This document shows positions 9,581 to 26,699 of a stretch of 64,000 bases of DNA, piece after piece (positions within the stretch are counted from its first letter, which is position 1; every line of letters begins with the position of its first letter). The notes under the pieces were generated by a model. The model did no database searches. It was not told where the DNA came from and was given only the letters and a program-made list of their open reading frames with translations. The DNA is from Micropterix aruncella. Lineage: Eukaryota; Arthropoda; Insecta; Lepidoptera; Micropterigidae. The translations under genes were made by a program, and so were the position numbers. Location of the stretch: NCBI GenBank assembly GCA_944548615.1, contig OX155960.1, forward strand, positions 33,882,475-33,946,474. Direction: 5' to 3'.

Positions 9581-12120
9581 TCACTTCGGCAAAGCCGTTT
9601 TCCAAATGAAAGTGAGATTACCAAATAATTCAAATTTCGAATGCTACCAACATTTAAAATATGATACAATTGGCTGAGTTTGTTATCAACGAGCCATTAA
9701 ATCGAAATAAAAATAAAAAAACCTGATAACATTATACAATCTTTATTATAAACTCCTCTTCCAGAAATTAAGATTGAAGTTTCTTCTTTCATTTCATTCT
9801 TCTTTCAAAACTCATTTTATATTAATATCAATCAAGGTTTTATAAGTCTTCTATTAGACGAGCGCGTATGAGCGAGAGCTGTTGATATAAAAAAGAAATG
9901 TCGGTAACAATTCACGGAATATATAGTACATAAAATAAGTTATTGAAGTTTCTCTCTCGATTTACCGTTAAAACTATATTTTCCTACTCTTACGAATTTA
10001 GCGTCTTATTTCATAGAACTAATTAAAGACGCGAATACGGCTCCTTCTAATTAAGCAAAGCAAATAGCTAAAAGCGAGTCATTTCAACATTCTATATTTA
10101 CCGTTGTCATATACACATAATTAAGACGTTCCTTCTCAAGTCATGTTGAGAAAGCGTAGGAAGAATTTAGTTACTTTCAAGAATTTGAAACACAAGAATG
10201 TCTGATAAAGGGACAAATGGGAAAGATATGCAACATGCTCTCAGGGTTCCAAAGTATGCAATGGTACAAAATTTGTATATTCTGCGTATCTACTAGCAAT
10301 GCTGGCGACGTTAAAATATGTATATATTTCAGAAAATCACCCTTCGAGACTCACCGTTGCTATTTCTAGTAATGATTTAATGGGGTTGGTTTTGTTTATA
10401 TATCTTTTTTATCATTTTTTGACAAATATTGCTCGATCTACAATTTTTATTTACTAAAAGTATATGGCAATGGTATTTTTATTTGGTAGTAGTCTTTTTT
10501 CATAAAAAATACACAAATTACATGTCACAGTTACCCACTAAGGCTAGTGCCTTTTAAGTGGGATTTTTACTGGCTCCTGGGCGAACAGAGATCATTGCTT
10601 ATAAGATTTCACAAAGTATTAGCCAGATTGTGCCTAGAAAAAGATGGATATTTTTACTGTATATCCGTCATGACCAAAATAATTATATTTTCCTGAAAAT
10701 ATAATTATTTACAAATTAATCCATATATTTTAAAGATATAAATTTATCCATATATTTAAAATAAAAAAATGTTTTAAAGCTTTACCAAAAAGTAAGAAAA
10801 AGTAATACTTTCTATTACCCAATAATTACACGTTTTCTTTGGCTGGGCTTTCCATATATCATGGTTCCTCTCAAACATTGAAAACCACCAATTCTACGTG
10901 ACCTTCTTTGCTGCGCTAGTTCTTGACCGAGCTACTACTTTTCTGCGCTACTCCTTTACTCGTACTTCTTCTATTTCTGTCATGTTCTATATCGCCAGCC
11001 CCGCTCTCACACTTGAATAATTTCCTAAGTAAGTGCCACGTTATGCTATCAATTGTATCCGAACCCCCTCCCCTGATTTAAGCCTATTTCTAGGAAACTC
11101 TAAATTAATTATTATTGAGATAAATGATAAAAATATTAAAATGATGAAAATACCGAAGGTATGTAGCAGAGCACACACCCACTTGGATTGAAATCCATTT
11201 ATATTGTTGGTACCACGGCATAATAAATTAAAGCAACGCTAAACGTATCCAAAATAGTTACATCCTCGATATTGATACATGGATAAATGGTATATAATAT
11301 ATGATACATCTACATATGATCGATATTTCATCATTGCATCATTAGGTGATCAAAATTGCTTCCGGAACATCTCGCCTCAACAACGGAACAATCAGCCCCA
11401 TGACGGATAGGTTGTTCCTACTGACTTGTTGCAAAAAAATGTTTCTGAGCGAGAAAATATTAACATACTGGTAAACATGGATGACACAGTTAAAAGTAGA
11501 ATAAATTCTGCACCTGCTTTTCCCTAAGTTCTGGAAATCAGACATTATTTTGGTGACTTTTTAACATGTATGTGAAAATCGGCACTGAATCCCACCCTTC
11601 CCTACTCAAGGCACAGTGACCGGCAATAGATACATGTCATGTGAGGATGATATTAGAATGATTTTTCTATAAAATATACATGATTAGGTGGCCAAAGACC
11701 CAAGGTATGGTTCTACGTAGCGAGAAATCCATGTGCGAAATTCTTTTAAAATGTTTAATAAGACTTCTCCGCGAGGATCTTAATAATCACATTATTTTCT
11801 CTATAGAGAGAAAATGAAAAAAATCGTTCGTTAATCTCAGAGTCAAAAGGTTAAATTACACTCTAAACATATTGAAAACTTTCGATGTTTTTTACTAAAA
11901 AAGTTTTTTACTAAAATTCGGATTAAAATCACATGATTGAATTGTTTATTTTTATTTTTATAGAGTTTATTAATTTTTTGCCTTAAAATTTTGCGGTATT
12001 TTATTGAAAATTAATGAGATTTGAAATATTTGATCAACTTGTTAAGTTATCACTGTCATTTTGCCATCTTTTTATTGGCATTTCTTAGCTTATTTCTTAT
12101 AAGACACAGAAGATCGACTT
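9581..12120. other. Non-coding AT-rich stretch, no feature recognised
   Basis: I see only short random-looking ORFs and scattered A/T runs. No protein family, RNA gene or clear repeat structure is visible. The PLE breakpoint at 9524 is the left edge of this unique-looking sequence. Confidence 0.4.
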
Positions 12121-13607
12121 TAGTCAATTGAAATTTTGACTTTTATTTAACTATTAGTATAGGTAATTAAGTCTTGGTCTTGCCGACATGAACTTCTTGC
12201 ACACGTCGCGCCATCGATCGATGGATCACGTGGTGAAAAACCGCTTGGTTTTACGTCATCTCTTTTTCGTTCGCCTTGACTCCTCACAAGCGTCATGCCT
12301 TCGTTCTTTTTCGTGTTGTCTCCTTCGAGCACGCCTTGACTCCTCACACCTCGGCTCTCTTTCGAGGCGAAGGTCCCCCGCTCGCCGAAATTCGCAACAA
12401 ATGGTCTTTTGCAAACATGTACAACCTCATAATAAAGCTTTGGATATTGGAAATAAACTACTTTCTCTCAATTACAAAATCGCAGAGCCCACACAAATAC
12501 AAACAATATACGCATAGCGAAGAGAGAGAATAAGACAAAAAAACTGTGTAAGTGAACCATACCTTAACTCCGTCTAGACACATTAGTTACTGGCATTATG
12601 CCCACCCTCGACAGCTTCGATAAAAAGTAGAAAATCGTACAGATTAAAATGCTCGTTACTAATGCTCAGCTCGGCGCATAGTCAAATAACATTAATTTAG
12701 TTTTCCCTATGCGGAATGCAAGCGTATGCTTTGATTTATGCATATTTGTTGTTATGAATTAAGCCTTGGCGTTGGTATAATAGGGAATACGTATAAATAA
12801 AACTTGTATATTGTTAAATATAGGGTTTGGTAGGGCTTAAGCATTTGGGGGTAATTAATGATGTTAGGTGGGATGGTAGATCACATGGTCACCAGCACTT
12901 AGCTCGACTATTATTGTAGTTGTGGCTTACCCCCCCCCCCCCTTATTGGCCCTCATTCCATATTACAGATTCTGTAACCAGTTCACCTAGGATACCCGGT
13001 GCGGATTCCCTGTGATACCCAGTTCCCCTGGGATATCCAGGCCGGACAGATGCCGCAAAATCAGCCTATTATTAATCGTTTTCTTACAGCCAAATCCGGG
13101 TATGCAAATACCGCATCTTTACTTGACTCATCCACTGCTTCGCAACCCCTGCACAAGGAGTCATTGACTATACCTAGTGTGTGCATGTGCTGTTAAGTTA
13201 ATATAGCTATGCATGTAAGCAGGTTCGCTGTCTTCATCAATTTATTCCTGGAGAGTCTCAGGCAGTTACTCGTATTTTTTTGTATGGGTTCCCTAATGGC
13301 CCTCTTTGTCTGTCTCATGTTTGGCACTCTCTACTTGTGCTTTATCCACACCCTGGTTCTGTTGCGCAAGGCGGTCTTCGTGTACCCAGCCAGTGGCAAA
13401 GTGGGTTCTGGACCGACTGGTGGTTGTTACGATTCCTGCCTCGCAAGTCCATCCACCTCCGTTTTTCCTTTCAATCCGCAGTGTCTACACACGCATGTGA
13501 GGTATATATTGTTTTCTTTGGATATTATTTCCAATACCGCATGGCATTACTTTTTTAGTTTAGATGAGTGGCGGTGGCCCTAGAGCGCTAAGAGAGCTGT
13601 CTGTATA
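12121..13607. other. Non-coding stretch with a poly-C tract
   Basis: Overlapping short ORFs (for example 12188-12517 and 13209-13583) resemble no known family and compete with each other in several frames. The phrase 'gccttgactcctcaca' occurs twice near 12276 and 12333. A ~13-nt C run lies near 12931-12943. Nothing here supports a gene. Confidence 0.4.
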
Positions 13608-14533
13608 CACACTATCGCTCAAAAGTATTTGGGCACCCACTTTTTATTGTGCTGATTATATAAAAGGTATTTAGAAAATCCTGTATTTAGCACATTAGGG
13701 TACAAGGCTGAAGTGCATTTATATAGCTTATAAATTAAATTTGTTTAGGCGTCAATTACCTAGTGGGCCATAACCCCTATAGTAAAGATATCGGACATTA
13801 CCAAAAGTTCAGGAATAAACGGATCATATTAAAATTCTGGGAAGATTTTTATTTTTATTTTATTGTAGGTAGCCCTAATTATATTACCTTATTAAAGCTT
13901 AGTTAGGCGTTGTTTGCCTATACAAACATTAATAAGAAAATATAATCAGGGCTACCTAAAATAAAATGAATGAATTACTCCCAGAATTTTTAAATTAAAT
14001 GTTTTTAAAAATCTTGACTTTAAGCATATTTGAGTATATCCCTGTAATGTATTTAAATAGCTCGTCAATTAAGTTTGTTTAAGCGCCTATTACCCAGTGG
14101 GCTATAACCTCTATAATAAAGATATAGGACATTAGCGAAAGTTCAGTTATAAAATGGTAAGTTAAAAATCTGATAACAAATTATTCATTTTATCTTAGAT
14201 ATCTGTAGTTATACTTTGCTAAAATATATTTAAGCGAACCACTCCTAAGTAAACTTTAATAAGAAAATATAATTAGGGCTACCTACAATAACAAATAAAT
14301 TCTTCCCAGAATTGTTAAATGAGCCTTCTATTCGTGAAGTTTAATTATTGACCGACATCTTTATTATAAGGATTACGGCCTACTAGGTAAAAAGCATTTA
14401 AAAAAAACATTAATGAGCTATATCAATGCACTTCGTGCTTGTACCCAAATATGCTTAAAACAGGAATTAATAAATTATTTTTTATAAGCAGTACAATAAA
14501 AAGTGGGTGACCAAATATTTTTGAGCGGTAGTG
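13608..14533. mobile_element. Tc1/mariner-like foldback MITE made of two palindromes
   Basis: The ends are inverted copies of CACTAYCGCTCAAAARTATTTGG and beyond: the left end at about 13608-13660 matches the reverse of about 14483-14533. The right end is followed by TA, and the left end is preceded by TA with an extra CA, fitting a TA target. This terminal sequence type is familiar from Tc1/mariner elements. The inverted homology is long (~300 bp). The arm motif 'ccyagtgggcyataac' recurs in direct orientation near 13762 and 14093, and 'agggctacctac/a' occurs near 13951 and 14276 with its inverse near 13866, so the interior looks like two foldback units in series. There is no transposase ORF, so it is non-autonomous. 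Confidence 0.65.
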
Positions 14534-16200
14534 TATGTCCTTCTCCTTTCCAGCATGCTATTTCTTCCGCAGCTACGGGTTTTATTTGGGAAATCGTAGT
14601 TTTGGCACTAAGTATTTTTTTAATATTTCGCCTGAAAATATTGCGCGTATGTTCCTGCACCGGCCTCTTCTTTAGTTTTTGAGCCATCCATGAGTTGTTA
14701 TTTTGTCTCATGCTACGTTGTTAGTTGGGTATATTTTTCATTATATCGACAATAGAGTCGAAGCTCCTATCTGATGAACATATAATAATAATTATAGTTT
14801 AAATTTTCATGTCGTGCATGCTGCGTTAGCTATCTTGACTATCTCATCTCGTATTGATTGGGATAATCAAGAGTGGGGCAACTTTGTTTAATTTAAAAAT
14901 GAACAGAAAGAGCAACAATACTTGATATACATATAGTACATATTTAACAACGAAATGCAGAACCAGGGGTGAATATTGTTACTAAGGCTTAAAATATTTT
15001 TTGACATAAAGGGTATTTTTTAGAAATTTTAATGAGGTATTTTCTGTATAACGCAGTGATGGAAAATCTGTGTTAAGATGAGAGACCGTTTTCAAAATTA
15101 ATTAGTTTTAAAGGAATTCTATTATTAGTATTTCGTGTTCAAACAATTGCCGCTATCAAGCGTGTCGCTGCTTTCAAAGCAATTAAGTAATTAGTTTGAC
15201 TTGCCTGTAGTTGAGCAGTCGGGCAACAGAAGTTTAAACTACTGTCTAACATTAACTCCCCTGTGTAGTGGAAGCTCAGTGCTAAAATTAATTACTGCTA
15301 ATGCGAGTAATGACAACGGCTGCTTCGGATCCTCCAAGTTTCTCATCGTGACGTCGTCGTTTGCTACGATAATTGCTCGTTTTGCATCAGCACAGAGCAA
15401 TTCCTCGCCTGCATGTGTTTTATACCCGCTTGCTTTTCTGCAGTAACACAGACTAAGACCCGCCCATGGTATATAATACAGATGTTTCAGCAGTGACAGT
15501 CGTAACTTCAGCAGCGTGATTTTCATATTTGGTTTAGAATCATTTTCTGTATTAATCTAGACGAAGATATCCTGCCAAAACTGGTAGCCAGGAGGCGAAT
15601 GGCCCACTTGTTCAACTTCCCGTAAGGCGTTGGAATCTGGCGGGTTCGTTAGGCGTTGGACCCTAGACAGTAGATTTGTATCGTACCAACGTCTCCTATG
15701 CTCACCCCATGGGAGACGGAACTATAACAAAAGTAGAAATAATTATATTAAACCATTTTTTCTTGCGAAGCAGATAAGATTACATTTGTGTAGATTTTAT
15801 TACCCCACTAGATTATATATCTGTTCTGGGGTGATAGTATTTAAGACATAGTGACTTCACTGTTTTTTTTTCATTCATTCATTCCGATCGCTCATTCATT
15901 CTTAAAAAAATTAAGGTTAATATAATATATAAATGTGTATATAAATAAAGAACTAATATTAAATAAGGAAAATCGGATGTGTCCCCACAAAAAAATCCCG
16001 ACAAGTAGCCAAAGACTTATGGAAGAATATTAATCGTGATGCCCCTTTAGGAAGGGGGTTGACTTCATTGAAAAGGATAGTCTGCGACGAGCGCGGATAG
16101 TGAGAATGCAACATATTAAACAAGTACGATTCATTCGTTTACGCTAATATACTAACCGGCGAAATTTCAATGTGATTTCGGCCTTTTAAGATATCCGTGT
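14534..16200. other. Non-coding stretch, no feature recognised
   Basis: Only short ORFs in both directions are present (for example 15201-15446 and 15239-15526 on opposite strands over the same bases). No family resemblance, RNA gene or organised repeat is visible apart from A/T-rich simple sequence near 15860-15970. Confidence 0.35.
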
Positions 16201-16229
16201 ACCTATTTTTGGATTGAAATATTACCAGT

Positions 16230-16450
16230 ACGCCCCATGGTGGACCAATTACAAACCACAATCTTTTCAATTCTCGCCATGACAACATGATGTCTGCAGG
16301 CCAAATTTCAGCTCAATCGGATTAAGCGTTTGGCCGCTATCGTGAAGGAATACACACAGACACACGGACATACTTCCATCTGGAAATAGTCATAATTGGA
16401 ATAGTCGCCTTCATATCAAAAAATAGCGTATCACAATCATTTCTGTCCTT
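16230..16450. repeat. Dispersed repeat related to the arms of the 19.4-20.4 kb palindrome
   Basis: The stretch 'aatttcagctcaatcggattaagcgt...gctatcgtg.aggaatac' followed by CA/GA-rich short repeats and 'tctggaaatagtc' closely resembles 19688-19815. It is a more diverged, single-arm copy of that repeat family. Confidence 0.6.
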
Positions 16451-16599
16451 GTTTGTTGGCCGAGAAATGACATAGTACCTCTGGTTTTCTAGCCTATGTG
16501 ATGGTACTGTATTCGCATCCGACCGCACGTGTCTCTGATGGAATGCTGATGTTGTCTCTGCATTTGGCGTTTGCATTTTATTCTTCGGTCTGTTGAAGA

Positions 16600-17132
16600 C
16601 GATAAACTAAACTTGAAACTTAAAACATACAATGTAACGATTTTAAATGAAATGATTATAAATTGTAATTCCTTTTCTAAATTTTTATATTTTTTTAATT
16701 TTATTTGTTTTAATAAAGGGCGACTAAATATTATTATTATTGTGATTTGATATTTTAAAATGATATTTTAATTTTAATTTTAATCGTTAAATTATACTAA
16801 TTTTATTTCCTATTCTTTTAATTTATTTCTCATGCTTTCAATTATTATTACCTGTTATTTCTTTTTTTATTTTTTTGATTTTTAAATTTATTTTTTATAA
16901 GAACTTTTTCTTGAATTTTATTTGGTCACATAATGGGATTTAATATAACTACCTACATATAAATAATATTTTGACTTAATCGATTTGTCTTAATTAGGTT
17001 TAAATTTTCTATAAGTTCTTTAAATTTGTAATTGCACAACTTGGTTTTTAATTTAATTCGGATATTTTAGTATATATGTTTCTACAATCTGTAAAGATTT
17101 TTGAAAATAAACTGAACTGAACTGAACTGAAC
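16600..17132 (+). repeat. AT-rich segment ending in a (CTGAA)n tail
   Basis: A very T-rich region ends with 'aaataaactgaactgaactgaactgaact' at 17105-17132. A short-period tail of this kind is common at the 3' end of non-LTR retrotransposons or SINEs, but no coding remnant was found upstream, so the assignment is tentative. Confidence 0.35.
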
Positions 17133-17923
17133 TTCCTTCATGCATCAAAAATATTCGCTTGCGTGGAGTCCAGTTGGCACATCCAATGTTGCTAGCCAGC
17201 GCTGTGCGCTTCTGGTGAAATCATTTCTGCGACGTGAAATCGACGATTTATTTCGTTACGCCAAAAGTGTCTGTGTGTACTCGATTGTACTGCCGCGCCG
17301 ATTCTTACAACTACATCTGAATAAATACGATTTATTTATCGAAATCCAATCAACATAGCATGCCATAGAAGCTTTATATTGTAATTAGATGACTGAACAT
17401 CGTAAGTAATTGCAATCAACCGAAATTTGTGTCGTTCCGCTACGCTCCGTACTCGTGAATTTCTTGATTGCTTTTCGCGCCGGTTATTGGGTGGGGTATG
17501 TTCGCGTACATTCAATTCAATTCTATTTATTTACGCGTATCTTGGCTACCGCCGCGCACCAATAACGATAATGGACCGATAAACGTTCCAACCCATTAAA
17601 TTCACCTTCCACCCCGAGCGAGAACAACTATCTCCCGCCGCCTCCGCCGTATTGGAGCGACGATAAAAGACGTCAAGCGCTACGCGAGCACAGCTCACCG
17701 AATTGCCCGCGAATATACTCTTGCAGGGGAATGGCAGACGCTTTAAAGTACTGAAGGGGTTACAGTTCGTGAGCGGTCTGAAATAAACTGAGAGGAAGAG
17801 TCGGAATTTCCATTTACGCATCTGGATAGTCTTCCAGATACATAATATAATTTAATGTTGTATAATATAATATGTATAATATTGATGTTGATAATATAAT
17901 ATGTTTGAATTTATAAAATCCAT
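17133..17923. other. Non-coding stretch, no feature recognised
   Basis: GC content is slightly higher around 17420-17800, with short opposing ORFs (17140-17358 plus, 17546-17821 minus). Neither resembles a known family. Confidence 0.35.
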
Positions 17924-18774
17924 TCAGATATAAAATACCACGCACTTTTCACGTTTATTTTATTGGCAAGTTTGAAACGTGGATAAATATATTACTGCAC
18001 TGCAAGATCTGACGACACAATTAGACTTACGTTTTACCAATTTCCGGAGAAATGGAATAAGTGTGAATTTGTTTGCTCGCCCATTCAGTGTTTCTGTCGA
18101 AGGTGTCCCTAATGAAGTTCAGATGGATTTGATAGTTACAGTGCAACGCTATTGAAGTAAAGTTGGATTGTGGATTAATCAATTTAAAATAAAATACCAC
18201 ACATTTTCCACGTTTATTTTATTGGCAAGTTTGAAACGTGGACAAATATATTACTGCACTGCAAGATCTGACAACACAATTAGACTTACGTTTTACAAAT
18301 TTCCGGGGAAATGGAATAAGTGTGAATTTGTTTGCTCGCCTATTCAGTGTTTCTGTAGACGGTGTCCCTGATGAAGTTCAGATGGATTTGATAGTTACAA
18401 TGCAACGCTATTGAAGTAAAGTTGGATTGTGGATTAATCAATTTAAAACAAAATACCACACATTTTCCACGTTTATTTTATTGGCGAGTTTGAAACGTGG
18501 ACAATATATTACTGCACTGCAAAATCTGACAACACAATTAGACTCACGTTTTACAAATTTCCGGGGAAATGGAATGACTCTAAATTTGTTTGCTCGCCCA
18601 TTCAGTTTTTCTGTCGAAGGTGTCCCTGATGAAGTTCAGATGGATTTGATAGTTACAGTGCAACGCTACTTTAGCAAATACATTTCTTTAGGTTTGCTCG
18701 AGTTCTATTCAAAGTATATCCCTATTTCTGATTTTCTTAAAATCAGAGATTATGCACTAAAAATAAATTATTAG
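17924..18774 (+). pseudogene. Tandem triplication of a hAT-transposase-like coding fragment
   Basis: Three direct repeats of ~255 bp start near 17924, 18181 and 18441. Each encodes a peptide like 'NLFARPFSFSVEGVPDEVQMDLI', which resembles the C-terminal half of hAT-derived transposases of the ZBED/GTF2IRD2-like group; the identification rests on this short pattern. Units 1 and 2 end in a stop after 'VTVQRY' or 'VTMQRY'. Unit 3 reads on through 'GLLEFYSKYIPISDFLKIRDYALKI' to a stop at 18772-18774. No DNA-binding or catalytic part is present, so it is a dead fragment that was later amplified. Confidence 0.6.
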
Positions 18775-18824
18775 TTTAAAAAAAACACTCAAAACACGCT
18801 TTTGGGCTATAATATGATATTCAC

Positions 18825-19020
18825 ATACACACGGCTATGATACTATATTCCATCATGGAATGCCAGTGCCTATCTTCCGGCTTTATCATCAGACCTTGAA
18901 ACCTAATCGTGGTTAAAGTTCATTCCAAGACTTTTCTAACAAGTCCAAACACAGCTATGATACGATGTTCCATCATGAAGTTCCAGCTCATATCTTCCGA
19001 ATCCATCATCAGATCAGTTC
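18825..19020. repeat. Two tandem copies of a 'ctatgatac...catcatcagatc' repeat
   Basis: Segments at about 18831-18895 and 18952-19015 share cggctatgatac/cagctatgatac, ttccatcatg, and atcttccg...catcatcaga, about 120 bp apart. No coding content is seen. It looks like a fragment of a dispersed non-coding repeat family. Confidence 0.5.
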
Positions 19021-19297
19021 GACAGTACCATATTATTGTACTGTATACATACAGCTGCCAATTTTCATGACGCTACGATCCTTGGAAGTTTGTTAAATTA
19101 GTTAACTTAGATTCCATTACATAGTTACATACAGGTCGACGTAATAAAAGCGTGTTAATGACATCTCTTTTTGGTATCACATATCTATTGCGAGCAGTTA
19201 TTTTCTCGAATGAAAAACATAAAGTCCAAGAATAGTGAATCACCGATGTTTACCTTGAGAACAATTTGGGAATTGCATCGACCGCTATAGGTGCATT

Positions 19298-20424
19298 TTT
19301 ACTTTCCTGACGACCTATCGGAAAGGAAAGTATTGTGATCGCGCTAAAAAAAAATCGGTTGTGTCACCCCAAGACTTTCCTGACTAGTAGGTATCCGGGG
19401 AGGTGCGAAAAAACAGCGACATTTTTTACTCTAGTACCCCAAATTTGTATGGCAGGTACCCCAAACGTTGGTCGTAAGTACCCCAAAAACTAATAGGTTC
19501 TTCCGATGGTTAACAGAAGCTTCTATGCCAAATTTTAACTTAGACAGATTAAGCGTCTGGGCGCTATCGCGGAAACAATTTTTTCGCCGGGAACCCCAAA
19601 TTTGTATGGGAGGTACCACAACCGTAGGGCGTAGGGACTCCAAAAACTAATGGGTTCCTCCGACGGTTAACAGAAGCTTATATACCAAATTTCAGCTCAA
19701 TCCGATTAAGCGTCTGGGCGCTATCGTGGAAGAATACATACATACAGACAGACATACAGACATACAGACATACAGACATACATACAGACAGAGATCGGTC
19801 TGGAAATAGTCTCAATCGTCTCAGGGAGTCTCAAAATATATATTCCCATCTTCATCTCAAAATTTTTACTTTCCTGACGACCTATCGGAAAGGAAAGTAT
19901 TGTGATCGCGCTAAAAAAAAATTTTGAGATGAAGATGGGAATATATATTTTGAGACTCCCTGAGACGATTGAGACTATTTCCAGACCGATCTCTGTCTGT
20001 ATGTATGTCTGTATGTCTGTATGTCTGTCTGTATGTATGTATTCTTCCACGATAGCGCCCAGACGCTTAATCGGATTGAGCTGAAATTTGGTATATAAGC
20101 TTCTGTTAACCGTCGGAGGAACCCATTAGTTTTTGGAGTCCCTACGCCCTACGGTTGTGGTACCTCCCATACAAATTTGGGGTTCCCGGCGAAAAAATTG
20201 TTTCCGCGATAGCGCCCAGACGCTTAATCTGTCTAAGTTAAAATTTGGCATAGAAGCTTCTGTTAACCATCGGAAGAACCTATTAGTTTTTGGGGTACTT
20301 ACGACCAACGTTTGAGGTACCTGCCATACAAATTTGGGGTACTAGAGTAAAAAATGTCGCTGTTTTTTCGCACCTCCCCGGATACTAGTCAGGAAAGTCT
20401 TGGGGTGACACAACCGATTTTTTT
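19298..20424. repeat. Large palindrome (arms ~515 bp) with a loop identical to its left flank
   Basis: The left arm is about 19354-19868 and the right arm about 19912-20424, near-perfect inverted copies with a few changes such as a 4-bp insertion near 19391 and a different number of (CATACAGA) repeats. The loop (about 19866-19915) carries 'ctttcctgacgacctatcgg' and continues to 'gatcgcgctaaaaaaaa', and the same ~55 bp lies just left of the left arm at 19298-19353. Short ORFs of 60-70 codons arise symmetrically on both strands and are not genes. No transposase is visible, so it is a foldback or MITE-type structure. Confidence 0.8.
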
Positions 20425-21300
20425 ATTATATTGTAATTCCCTGTTTGTAAAATTTTATAATAAATAAATTTAATGATTATTGTTTTTTAATTACTAAAGT
20501 TTACAATGGAATATTTTTCTTGTGTTGCAGCCCACGAACCAAAATCAATGTATTGTCGACCATTTACTTCAAAAAGGTTGAAGAGCCCTGGTTTTAAACC
20601 ATCTCTTCTGCGTAGGGACGTTTCGATAAATACCCTTTTTTTTTCTCTATACAAGAGCGATCCACATTGTACATTCCATCGACATTTTGCCATCATTGCT
20701 TAGTATTTAGCCCAAATATTTAAATTGCGTCACCGTCGGTAAAGGCGTTATTCCTAAAGAGATCTTGATGTTATTAGGGTTAGTGATGTCATCAAAAATG
20801 CACGACCTGTGTTCTAAAATATTGACTACTGGTCCTAGAAAATAAAATATGGCTTAGAATTCTGAGGACATTTCATACAACCCTTGCTTACGTCACTTTC
20901 GACATCATCAGCGGAGATTCAGTTTAGAATGTTTTAATCCGAAAATTGAATACTTTCTAACTCAGTTATTAATAACGCTACAATTTAAAACAAAAGTGTA
21001 GAATGTAGATTCAAGGAAAATTCTCTGTTTAGCTGTAATAAAATGAATATAAGGTCACATTGTATGCCGCTTCTAGAAGACGAAATTTGGGAAAGTATAT
21101 GATACTGCGAATTAACCAGAACTTTAAATGTGCTTATTATGACACCGATGTCATGACAAGAATCATAATTTGTATTTTTAACTCTAAGATCTTTGGTGTT
21201 GAAGTGTCTCTTAGTTTTAAGCTGCATGTTCTCTCACACGCTAATGTCTACGAAGAAGTAATAAATACATTGTGGACGTTATGTATAATGTATCTTTTTA
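20425..21300. other. Non-coding stretch, no feature recognised
   Basis: Short opposing ORFs at 20487-20703 occupy the same bases on both strands and resemble nothing. No repeat organisation is obvious. Confidence 0.35.
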
Positions 21301-21339
21301 AACCAACGATACATGTAATGGCCTTTACGGATTTTTTAA

Positions 21340-21425
21340 GAATGGGTTTTGTTTTGGCGACCCCATTATCACAATTTACGACCCCATTTGGGGTCGCGAC
21401 CCTAAGTTTCCAAGCCGCTAAACCC
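21340..21425 (-). repeat. hAT-type terminal sequence, probable MITE end
   Basis: Read on the minus strand, about 21424-21375 gives 'tagcggcttggaaacttagggtcgcgacccc'. This resembles the terminal inverted repeats of hAT elements, whose ends are of the form CAGYGGTTCCCAAACTNNGGTCGCGACCCC. The partner end was not found, so this is a fragment or a weak match. Confidence 0.4.
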
Positions 21426-21489
21426 AAGAATGAGTCATTCTTGGGAGTTCTTTCATAGCAATTTAACTGCATTTTATAAATCTTTAATT

Positions 21490-25785
<4,296 letters not shown>

Positions 25786-25789
25786 AAAT

Positions 25790-26443
<654 letters not shown>

Positions 26444-26449
26444 AAATTA

Positions 26450-26695
26450 TTATTTTTTTTTTTTTTTTTTATTTATTGCCGAATATATGTGATATAAAAA
26501 CTAGAGAGCTAGCTGCCCTGGAACAAGTCCTGGCACTTAGTTGGGCAGCAGCAGTACTTAAATGCTAATGCTCATATCGGCCGTGTTTAATTTTAATTTT
26601 AATTTCAATTATATATTTTTTTTATTGATATGATTATTAGTGATACTTGTGCACTTGTAAATGAATTGTTAAATTAAATAAATAAATAAATAAAA
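26450..26695 (+). repeat. LINE 3' UTR with (AAAT)n tail
   Basis: The segment contains 'gccctggaacaagtcctggc' then 'acttagttgggcagca', resembling 52065-52100 (ccctagaacaag...acttcgttgggcga), and ends in AAAT repeats at about 26675-26693. Both look like 3' ends of one LINE family. No coding part remains. Confidence 0.55.
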
Positions 26696-26699
26696 ATAT

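Noticed and set aside
13209..13583. 124-codon hydrophobic ORF as a membrane protein gene
   Set aside because: Overlapping ORFs exist in other frames over the same bases, there is no family resemblance, and composition does not differ from flanking non-coding DNA.
19431..20315. 60-109-codon ORFs repeated on both strands
   Set aside because: They are mirror-image translations of the palindrome arms, and two identical ORFs on opposite strands reflect the inverted repeat, not genes.
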